From contig OY987232.1 of assembly GCA_963920705.1 (NCBI GenBank), forward strand, positions 16,956,942 through 17,020,941: a stretch of DNA of 64,000 bases, written 5' to 3'. This document shows positions 38,501 through 50,500 of this stretch, one piece after another. The position numbers were made by a program, and so were the translations under genes. The notes below the pieces were generated by a model. That model had not been told where the DNA came from, ran no database searches, and saw only the letters and a list, made by a program, of their open reading frames with translations. Every line of letters begins with the position of its first letter. The stretch's first letter is position 1. Source of the DNA: Odiellus spinosus. Lineage: Eukaryota; Arthropoda; Arachnida; Opiliones; Phalangiidae.

Positions 38501-41500
38501 CCCGAAGCAGTTTCGAGAAATCGAATCAAATCGATTCGATAAAAGACTGTTTCCCGTTCATACGACTCCATGGAAACTTTTTGAAACCTTTTAAATCTAT
38601 TCCAAGGCCTAGTATTAATGTGTGACGCATGGTACACTTCTACAAGGATTGTTATGCTCCCCAAAAAGCCAGGAACTTAAATGCTTTAACTCGGCAGATT
38701 TAATTTTCTTCATAAACAATTATTTCCTATTTAGTGTGACTTACTTTTCATCGAAGTAGAGTATACGGACTACTAGATAAATGAGAACTGGTATCATTGG
38801 GAACCCTGTTTTGAAAAGCAAAAAAAAAAAAAAATTATACGAATTTTACATCAGATCAGAAAAAAGCCAAGTTATCAATGGATATCCGATTCCGAGCTCT
38901 ACTTAACCAGAAGCCGATGAAGCCCTCCTTTGAAGTCTACTACTCTAATGTTCGATATAGCGCTCTTCTCTGTATGGGTAAAATTCCCAATTTTACGAGA
39001 TCGGAGGGGTCCTACTTCATACCCCCCTGTCTACGGAAAATTGGAAATTCTCTCTCTCCACAAACGACGTCGTTTTTTGACGAACTCCGAGGCTGCTAGA
39101 GATATTCGCTGGACGAACTCCCGCTCCGAATATATCTACCGTTAGGAGGCGTACGAATCGCGCTTTTTGTAACTAACCCATACAGAGAGGGGTAGACGAG
39201 ACCAGGGAGTAATAGACTTCAAAGGAGGGTTTCATCGGCTTCTGACTTAACCTAATTGTCGCTAACATCTTTATCGAATTTATTTTTGGCCAAAATGCAG
39301 AGAAACAATATAAAGAGTTCTCCGAATTTATAATTAAGTTTAGTGACAATAGATCTTATTTTTCTTACCCCAACCAAAGAAGTAAAATAGAACAAGTGAT
39401 TTTTGTTCGGCAAATGCTGACGCTATTAATTTGTGTAAGTAATACGCTTCGGAAAACATCCACATGTAATTTGTCATTCGAAAATACTTGGTAAAAATCA
39501 ATATAATTCTACACCAGATCTAAAGGGAAATGGAAAAAAACACAACAAATTAAATTAGTAATATCCGAAGCTCCCATCCAAAATTGATAGTGACAAGTTT
39601 ATTTATTGTATTATTAGGAAATTTGCCATTTCTAGTCAAGTTTTTGTTTGATTTATTTCCCAGTCTATCTAACTCCTTTTACCTCATTCCCCAGTATCCC
39701 GCCTCTAGCGTTAGCGGGTGGGCACGATGTAGGCCTGACAGTGGCGGGTAACGGATAATATACTCTATCGAGGCGACATCTTCGAGTTTACGCGTAAAAC
39801 CCCGTTATAATATCCATTTCTTATCGTAACTAGAGTAAAATTAAACTTAAAACAGTCAAATTATACCACGAACCAGAGGTATATAATAACCCCCTTCGGG
39901 GGGAAGTATGAAAGGTAGGCAAAATTGACGAACAACGAGTGCCCGGCGTAAATCGCGGCGGATCGACACACCGCTTTACTCCCAAAAAATAGTTACACCA
40001 TTTTGAACCTCACTAAATTTTCCCTACGCGCACTTCCGGAACTCGCGAGCCGAAGTCAACCTTCGACTCCGTTTTAACAGACCCCCTGACTCCTGAGACA
40101 GGAAGTTCTAAACACAAATGGAGCCGTCTTGTTTATACAAAGACCATTTACTAGAGTAGCGACATTGAGAAGTCCAGCGCGAGCTAGTGGCCTAGATAGT
40201 CAGCAGCGGGCTCTTGTTGTTCGTGATTTTTAGCATTGGTAGTATAGGGGCTTTCATACTTCCCCCCGAAGGGGGTTATTATATACCTCTGCACGAACCC
40301 ATTGACTACCGCCTTAAGACATAACTAGGCTCTGATTGGACAGTCCAGTAAATGGTAAAACTTACATTATTCCTATCCAAGATAGTGTCTCCGGGTGGTC
40401 CATCTAATTCGTCAAGCATGACGGTGCTTTTTAAAATAATTGAGCTAACTCCGTTGAGTAACAATGACGCGAAAAAATTCTTGTGCATTGAGATACGGTA
40501 CACCTGAAGTTGCCTATATAAAATAACGTTCGATATATTAAAGTAGGAGCTTTAAAAAAATAAATTTAAAACTTACACGAAAAATAGGCTTAGCGGGATT
40601 CATGGAGATCCTGATTTCCTCGCGTATAAGATCTAGCGACCAATCGAATGCGATTGTAAGTCTCGTGGATATCTCGCGTGAACGTTTGGCCATTGCTCAT
40701 TGGTTGCTAGACGTTAATCGCGAGGAAATCAGGATCTCCATGAATCCCGCTAAGCCTATTTTCAGGGTAAGTTTTTCTAGTTTAATATTTGTTTTAGAAA
40801 CTTTTTATTGGGTATTAGGCCTATTTAAACGATAAGGAATCGATAAATAAATCGCTTGTTAGATTGCATTATCCCTTTAAGAAAAATATTTATATATAAA
40901 AACGTCTTCTTTGAATTTTTTAAGTTTCGAAACTTCAAATAAAATCCCCTCATAAATGAAATTCTAAATTTTTAAACATTCTGCGCCTGTACGTCAAAAT
41001 CGTATAGTATATATAAAGTTTTTACGAGCATCTCTGGTAAATTGTTAGAAAAAAACTCAATTTAAAAGAGACAGGCTAGTTTTTCCATATAAAATATTGT
41101 AAAAACAAAAGTCTATGACTTTATTTCATAAAAGTAAACAACGCCCCATAGCTGAATATTATCAGGAAAGGTCCAGATTTACTTAAAATAGACAAAAAAG
41201 TCATCACCCCTGTCTGCCTCGAGTAATTTGGACTCTTCCACGATATTTTGAATCGGGAGAAAGGGCGTCCTTGGCTATATTGTCTTCCCCCACAACTCTG
41301 CGGAATTTCTCCGCAGAGTGGCGCTTCCGATTTGACTATTTACACGGCGACTGCGACCGCTAGAGTGTCTCGAATCAGAATCTGCCGGATCTTTGCTGAT
41401 AGTATTAAGCTACGGGGCGTAATTTACTTTTATGGGATACAGCAGAAGTAGATGAAACTCTCCTTTGAAGTCTACTACTCCAATGTTCCATATAGCGCTC

Positions 41501-44500
41501 CTCTCTGTATGGGTAAAATTCCCAATTTTACGAGTTAGAATGGGTCCTACTTCATCCCCCCTGTCTACGGAAAATTGGAAATTCTCTCTCTCCACAAACG
41601 ACGACGTTTTTTGGACGAACTCCAAGGCTGCTAGAGATATTCGCTCGACGAACTCCCGCTCCGAAAATATCTACCGTTAGGAGGCGTACGAATCGCGCCT
41701 TTTGAGAATAACCCATACAGAGAGGGGTAGACAAGACCCGGGAGTAATAGACTTCAAAGGAGGGTTTCATCGGCTTCTTGATAACGCTGATTTATAAAAT
41801 ATAAATGAACTTACTTATAGGTGAAAAAAATGATGAGTGATGGAATTAGAAACGTGACTGATATTGTGTACATGGCTAGATGAAATACGAGTTGTTGTCG
41901 TAGATCCTGAAAAGATAGCGCTGTTGAATATTTTCAGCTGAAGAACCTATATGTCAATACTATGAATTATTATAGACTTATGCACTAATAGAAACATTTA
42001 GTGTGATTACGTTTAATCTCCCACAAGGCGCGTAAGAGGTCCATTCTTTTCTCCTTCTTTTGTCGAAATACCATTGGCCAGATTCCATGCATTCTTTTTC
42101 AGCGTATTCTAAAAATATTTTAAAAAGCGCCATCTAATGTCGTTAAGTGGAATTATAATTAATTATTCTTTGATTTAAAAGATCCATAAGTTTAACCAGA
42201 GGTATATAATAACCCCCTTCGGGGGGAAGTATGAAAGGTAGGCAAAATCGACGAACAACGAGTGCCCGGCGTAAATCGCGGCGGATCGACCGACCGCTTT
42301 ACTCCCAAAAAATAGTTACACCATTTTGAACCTCACTAAATTTTCCCTACGCACACTTCCGGAACTCGCGAGCTGAAGTCAACCTTCGACTCCATTTTAA
42401 GACAGCCTGACTCCTGAGACAGGAAGTTCTAAACACAAATCGAGCCGTCTTGTTTATACAAGGACCATTTACTAGAGTAGCGACATTGAGAAGTCCAGCG
42501 CGAGCTAGTGGCCTAGATAGTCAGCAGCGGGCTCTTGTTGTTCGTGATTTTTAGCATTGGTAGTATAGGGGCTTTCATACTTCCCTCCGAAGGGGGTTAT
42601 TATATACCTCTGGTTTGACTAAGGACTGTGGTATTTCGCCTGTTGCTCTGATATACTTTGGTCAGCAATATCTGATTCCATCTATTAGGTGTAACCAAAA
42701 GTTTAGCACTTCATTCAATAAAAGTAAACAACGCCCCATAGCTTAAAACTATCAGAAAAGATCCAGTTTTACATCATAGCCTATCAATTAAAAATAGCCA
42801 AAAAAGTCATCACCCCTGTCTGGCTCGAGTCATTTGGACTCTTCCTGGATATTTTGAGTCAGGAGAGAGGAACCGAATTTAGGCGGGCCAGGCTTGGCTA
42901 CGTCTTCCCTCCCAACCAAGGAATTTCTCCGCAGAGTGGCGCTTCTGATTCATTATTTACACGGCGACTGCGGCCGCTAGAGTGTCTCGAATCCTGCAGA
43001 ATCTGCCAGTACATTTACCCGGACCTTTACTGATATAGCTACGGGCATTGTCTACTTTTACGTAGTACAGTAATATACTTTTGGCCATAATATTTTGATA
43101 TAATCGTTTGAAACATCAACTTTAGTTGAGGCCTTACGCGTGGGTTGTGATAATTAATACAGAGAATTGGAAATGAAATTTAAGACCTATCCTAATTTAA
43201 GTTTTGTGAATGAAAGCTTAAGTTAAACATACTACTGTGTTAATCAAAGTTTTCAAGCATAGACTTACTTAAACATGAGGGTTTATCAGTCTTGAAATAA
43301 ACATGATCAGCGCAATAAACCTTAGCGATTTCACCAGACTTTGTTTCTGGAAAACATTGCCATCCATCCCAAGTTCCAACACAAGTATCATTGTTACCTA
43401 AAGTCATAAATATAATTTATTTTACATAAATTCAATGAAAATATGAAGCTACAATCAGAAGCCGATAAAACCCTCCTTTGAAGTCTATTACTCCCGGGTC
43501 TTGTCTACCCCTCTCTGTATGGGTTATTCTCAAAAGGCGCGATCCGTACGCCTCCTAACGGTAGATATTTTCGGAGCGGGAGTTCGTCGAGCGAATATCT
43601 CTAGCAACCTTGGAGTTCGTCAACCAAACGTCGTCGTTTGTGGAGAGAGAGAGAGAATTTCCAATTTTCCGTAGACAGGGGGGGTATGAAGTAGGACCCC
43701 TCCGATCTCGTAAAATTGTGAATTTTACCCATACAGAGAGGAGCGCTATATCGAACATTAGAGTAGTAGACTTCAAAGGAGGGTTCCATCGGCTTCTGCT
43801 ACAAATGATCTCTTTTAATGTAGCAGTTTACTTAATGTCAAAAGTCTACTTCATTCCATAAAAGTAAACAACGCCTGGTAACTTAATAGTATCAGCAAAG
43901 GTCCAGTTTTACCTTATATAGCCCAGCATCACTTAGAAATAACCAAAAAAGTCATCACCCCTGTCTTATTCGAGTAATTTGGACTCTTCCTCGATATTTT
44001 AAGTCTGGAGAGTGTTTGAATTTAGGCGGGCCGCGCTTTCCTATATTATCTTTCCTCCAAACTCCAGTATTTCTCCGCAGAGTGGGGCTTCCGATTCCTT
44101 TAATTAACACGGCGACTACGGCTAGAGTCTCTGGAATCAGAATCTGCCTGTACATTTACCTGAAGCTTTTCTGATAGTATTAAGATACGAGGCGTTGTTT
44201 ACTTATATGGAATAAAGTTATAAATTTATGTTAATGTGGGCTGAATGTTACTTAAATTATCCTACAAACAATTCATAAATCTTCTAATATCATTGGATCC
44301 CTCTACACATTTAAAAATAAAGTAATTATCAAGCGAATGTTTTTACTTTGATAACTTGTTAATGATACTCCAGTCAAACAGCATTTTTCCGCTTCAACGC
44401 AGCAAGATCTCCATTTAATGATCGCAGTCAACGAAGCGAAAGTATGATATACTGGATGACTCGCGTTTCGCCATAATGCTCCGTAACTCACATTCGTTTC

Positions 44501-47500
44501 CGGGTCCGTTAGCGTCGCAAACCTCTCGCTATAACTAAGATTTTATTGTTAGACGCGAAATAATATGAGAACTAAGTATTTTTGATCATTTTTATGAAAC
44601 ATTCAACAATAAAACAACTCGTGTTCACACTAGATACTTAAAGGCGGTAGTAAAGGGTTATTTAGTACTATTAAGAAACACCGGATGGCACTGATTTTCA
44701 TTAATAGGGGTCTCAGTTTTCTGGGGGTAAGCTTCGTTTGGGAACTCTCTCTTACCTCTTTCCCCAGTAATCCACCTCTCAGGAATCGGGTGGGCACGCT
44801 GTAGGCCAGACGGGAACTGGTAACGGATAATAGACTCTATCGTGCCGACAATATTCGAGTTTACGCGTAAAACAGCGTTATAATATACATTTCTAATAGT
44901 AATTAGAGTAAAAATTAAACTTAAAATTGTTAAATTATACCACAAACTACGTCCGACTTTTGAGGTTTCGTCGGAAGTTCTAGCGATATTAGAACGCGAG
45001 ATAATAGGTACGGAAATGATCAAATTTCGATTAAGTTATTCTTAAACGCGATTCGCTAATCTCTCGCGTTATAATTATCAAAATTACATCATAAACTAAA
45101 GAGGATTTCAATTGAAATTTAAGTGAAACCCGCGAACTGATAGCGTTTGTGGTTCGATTGATAATAGCAGAGGTATATAATAACCCCCTTCGGGGGGAAG
45201 TATGAAAGCCCCTATACTACCAATGAAAAAAATCACGAACAACAAGAGCCCGCTGCTGACTATCTAGGCCACTAGCTCGCGCTGGACTTCTCAATGTCTC
45301 TACTCTAGTAAATGGTCTTTGTATAAACAAGACGGCTCGATTTGTGTTTATAACTTCCTGACTCAGGAGTCAGGCTGTCTGTTAAATTGGAGTCGAAGGT
45401 TGACTTCAGCTCGCGAGTTTCGGAAGTGCGCGTAGGGAAAATTTAGTCAGGTTCAAAATGGTGTAACTATTTTTTGGGAGTAAAGCGGTGTGTCGATCCG
45501 CCGCGATTTACGCCGGGCACTTGTTGTTCGTCGATTTTGCCTACCTTTCATACTTCCCCCCGAAGGGGGGTTATTATATACCTCTGATAATAGGTATGGC
45601 AAATGACCATATTTTGGTGAGGTACCCATTGACTACCGCCTTAAGTATATCCTTTTGATGCAGTGTATAAGATTAAACCTTACTGAAATCTTCTTGAATT
45701 GAAGAATCCAAGGGGCATATAGTTGTAGCACCTTGCGCAAGTATCTAAGATATACGCTTCGTATGATAAACCCATCATTCTTTCGGTTCTGCAGCAAAAT
45801 GATTCTGCTATAGGAGCTTCGCTAGAATTCTCACGCGTAAAGTTGAACTCGGAAATTAATACCGGCAAGTACAATTTCATTTCATGATATTGATCGTTTT
45901 TGTACAAATAGCGTTGAAACTAAGATATGTAAAATATAAATATAATGTCCAACACCATTTTAGAGTGAGAATCTTACATCCAGAGTGGCGCACCCTGAAT
46001 GGTCCGTTTGATCTAACTCATAGGAATATTTCTCGATGTTATTCATTAAGCAAACTCGTTTGGAATAGCCTGCCAGAAATAATATGATGTAGATCAAATT
46101 TAATTGTAGTTAAAACTTAATGTAACCATAAGTCTATCATTTTATTTCATAAAAGTAAAAAACGCCTCGGAGCTCGGAATCGGATCGATCCATTATCTTC
46201 TGTTATTCGTATATTTTCAGATATTTTATTTTCGGATAAAATATTAACTAAAACAATGAAATTTATATATTCGTATAATTGTTAAATGGTTTACCCGATG
46301 ATAAGCGTTTGGCGCTTTATCTGTCTACAAATTACTCGTTTTTAAACGTATAACGATGGATAAGAAACATTCGCGTTTCCAGAATTAGTCTAAAATATAA
46401 GAAAAAAATTTCAAATTGACTTTTAACTCGAAGAATATAAATAAAACGACGAAACTAAGATTTTAAATCATCTTTTTATTCGTTATTTTTCACGAAAATA
46501 AATTTTGAATTTTTTTATCCGAACGTATAACGTCTATAATATTCTAAGATAAGTTGCCATTTTTGGATAAAAACGGATATGGATTATGTATTTTTACTTT
46601 ATCTTCGGATAAGTTAACTCGAATGAAAAATCTATTTTTAATCAAACAGATAATATACATCAGAATTTAGTAGATTTTATCCAATTAATAAAAATTATAC
46701 GAATTCCGAGCTCTAGAGATTTATGAGCGTATGGAGTCATAAGTGTTTTTTGGAGTTTTGGTAGTGCAAACTGCAATATCATGTTTGTATATTGATTTGC
46801 CTGAAGATGAAATTTCGTATAAATACTTACGCGGACAGATAGGAGTATCTTCCAAGTAAAGAAAATTGGGACAAGGTAGCTCTAAAGTAACACCCCCATC
46901 CATCGGTGGCCAGCACTGTACACCGTCCCAAATTGTAGGACACGCTGTGGCTAAAAAAAGTTTTGAAAATACTCCCATGAGAAAAAGTTAAAAGCACTAT
47001 CCTATGATTTTTGGAGCAAATCTTTTGCCCAAAGGAACATCGATTAATCAAGTGCTTTCTCGATCTATATATAAGCGAAAAATAAGCCTTTCGTACGATT
47101 TTTCCCACTACATCAATTCCCCTAGCCCTTTTTTTTTATCAGGTCGCCAGTAAGGCTGCAGCTTCAACGGCGCTTGAAATCAAAATAAATATATTTATTA
47201 TTTTCCAAGGAGAATAAGCGTGGAATACGTTAGCACGTTCTACAAATTGATTAAGGACGAAGTAATCAGTGATTATGTTATTACAAGGTTGCCATAGGTC
47301 AGGGAAAACAGGGAATTTGAAAATGAACCATCAGGGAATTTTAAGATATTTTAAAAAGTCTGGGAATTTAAAGATCTTTCAAGAAGCCAGAAAATTCCAA
47401 TCATTATCCGCGGAAAAGATTCTCAGCTGACTGTGTCAGTTGTATAGATTAGAACAAAGATACGCCTGCAACAAAGTTTGGCGAACGCGATTATATGAAA

Positions 47501-50500
47501 AATAAAAAAGGTTAAAAATTGGGTAGTATTAGCTGAAAAGGTCAGAGAAAATCGTTGGAAAAGGTCAGGGAATTTGAATCTGAAAAAACTGTGGCAACCC
47601 TGTATAATTAGACTCAAATAAAAGCTTGAAATTTATTTCATATTTCACCAAAAAATCATTTTAAATAAGCCTCACTTTTGAAAATCAAATTACATATCTA
47701 CTGTGTTAGGCTAAAAGTCTATGACTTCATTTCATAAAAGTAAACATCTCTCTCTCTCTCACGCTTTTAAATATCAAGGAAGGGTCCAAAACACAGAGGC
47801 AGAGGAGGGGTGATGACTTTTTGTCTATTTTTAAATGCTGGGCTATGACGTAAAACTGGTCCTTTGCTGATAGTATTAACAGAAGCGGATGAAACCCTCC
47901 TTTGAAGTCTATTACTCCCGGTTCTTGTCTACCCCACTCTGTATGGGTTAGTTTCAAAAAGCGCGATTCGTACGCCTCCTAACGGTAGATATTTTCGGAG
48001 CGGGAGTTCGTCGAGCGAATATCTCTAGCAACCTTGGAGTTCGTCAACCAAACGTCGTCGTTTGTGGAGAGAGAGAATTTCCAATTTTCCGTAGACATGG
48101 GGGTATGAAGTAGGACCCCTTCTAACTCGTAAAATTGGGTATTTTACACATACAGAGAGGAGCGCTATATGGAACATTAGAGTAGTAGACTTCAAAGGAG
48201 GGTTTCATCGGCTTCTGGTATTAAGCAACGGGGATGAAATCACTTGTTGACAGATGGCATTCTCCCTTAGTCTATCTCTAATGACATTCCAAATTTTCTC
48301 AAGGGTCTATATATTTGTTTAATTTTTAAGGTTATGTTTCGTTCGTGATATTTTTCAATCAATTTAATTATAAACAGAGCGTGCCTTTGGACGTAATCGT
48401 TCTCTTGTTTTCTGTGCGTGCTTCTAGAGAAAATTACTTTCTTTTGTATAGCACCTTCAACCTCATATAGTTTCAAAAATTTACGACCGCCTCGATCATT
48501 ATATATTCGTGATATTACTAGGCTAATTTCTATTTATCGAAAAAAACAAAAGGTTATATATGAAAAACAAAGCATAATCGATATTCTATAGACATGAAAA
48601 TAGCGTGATTTATGAGATAGCAGATATATAACGAACTGGTTAACCTGAAATTAACTGATAACAACTTTAAAGATTGATTAAAAATACACGTAGAATAATT
48701 TCTCTCAATCTGTACTTTCTTATTATTATAAGGGGCTAAGCCTTGGTTACTTTCTAAGCCTCGGCAGACACGCGCGAGATTTGCTTTAGTTGCACAATTT
48801 AGCTTGCAATGTTTGCCGCTAGGCGACGCTTATAATCATCAGTTTTTAGCTCCATTCATACAAGAAGGATCAGATAAGGAGAGGAAAAGTGGGAACGGCG
48901 CGGCTCCTACTGCGTCGGCCTAAACTCCCACTCTGGGAGAACGGGGGACAGACGGGGGTAGAGATGCTTCGTGGTAAATTGCTGTCACGTGGGTAAAACG
49001 AATCCTTTATGAGACGCGCTAGCTAGCGACCACGTGACAACAGTTTACCTCGAGAATTTCCTATCCCACCTTTCCACCCGAGTGGGAGGTTGGCTCTTCT
49101 CTCTCTAACTCAACGCAGCCCCACTTTTCCTCTCCTTATCTGATCCTTCTTGATTCATACTAGGCCTTGTAATCGATTTAAACCTTTTCAAAACGTTTTT
49201 CCCGAATCGATTTGATTCGATTTCTCTAAATTGAAGGCTGAATTAATATGATTGGTCGAAATTTATTTTATTCAAATTTTACCAAATTTCATAAATTAAT
49301 TTATACACCAAAAACGTGACTAAAAATTCGTTAGTTAGTGATACCGAAAATAAATTAAAAAGGTGTGTCATTTTTAGCTCCAAGTTTCCCTGTAAACGCC
49401 AAAGATGTGTGTTGCAATAATTGTTTTTTGGGCACAATGATTCCGAAAATAAAATAAACGAACTGTAATTTTCACTTCAAACCTACTTTCGTTTTGAGAA
49501 ACAGTGGCTGTTAGGGTATTTTTACAGCATTCCCAAGCTGCTTGGCAACAGCTTTGCCATTTCCAATAGAAAACCTTGTTAAGAAACGTCTGGCTCAACC
49601 ACTCCGAATCCGTTGGATCGTATGTCATATTGGTGTTAGGGTGAAACAGCAAACCCGTTGATTTATTAAATCTATTTAGGGATTTCAAAACGTAAACAAT
49701 TAAAGTTTCTTAAGTGCTTGACTCCGAGCTTGAGTATATCGTTAATCTAAAAAAAACTAAGCTTTTACCACAGGTAAATCATGCTTCAAGTTTACAAAAA
49801 GGCATATTATGATTGGTACGTGGTTCTGAAAGTTTTTTCGTCAGAGTTTTCGAAAATATATCGACGGAAAACGACTCTCCCCTCTCTCTCTCGCGAAACG
49901 AAGGAGAGTGTCTCGCCAGGCCGTCGCGATTTCGAGTCTGATTTACTCTAAAAAGAATATACTGGGCCTGGCCACCTTTCTGTACAAATTCTGAATATTT
50001 AGGGTAAAACCGTGGACTGAGAAAATCGGACTCACTTCTTTGTCACCCGCAGTATGTCGTCTTATAAACTTGAAGGATAATAATCTTTGGTTTTCAATAG
50101 ACAATATTAAAATTAATAGTGAACTTAGTAATTAAATTAATTTAAGGCGAATCTCAATAATTAGGAGCAGAAGCTGATGAAACCCTCCTTTGAAGTCTAT
50201 TACTCCCGGGTCTTGTCTACCCCTCTCTGTATGGGTTAGTTTCAAAAAGCGCGATTCGTACGCCTCCTAACGGTAGATATTTTTGGAGCGGGAGTTCGTC
50301 TAGCGAATATCTCTATCAGCCTTGGAGTTCGTCAAAAAAACGTCGTCGTTTGTGGAGAGAGAGAAATTCCAATTTTCCTTAGACGGGGGGGTATGAAGTA
50401 GGACCCCTCCGATCTAGTAAAATTGTGAATTTAACCCATACAGAGAGCGAACATTAGAGTAGTAGACTTCAAAGGAGGGTTTCATCTACTTCTGTTAGGA

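Noticed and set aside
42625-42690. Candidate receptor exon with NGIRYC-like reading
   Set aside because: A stop follows within six codons; the true exon with CMESGQWYF is at 42011-42108 and joins in phase.
44658-45023. 121-residue minus-strand frame in a receptor intron
   Set aside because: It lies between well-supported exons at 44534 and 45684 whose phases join directly; composition is not protein-like.
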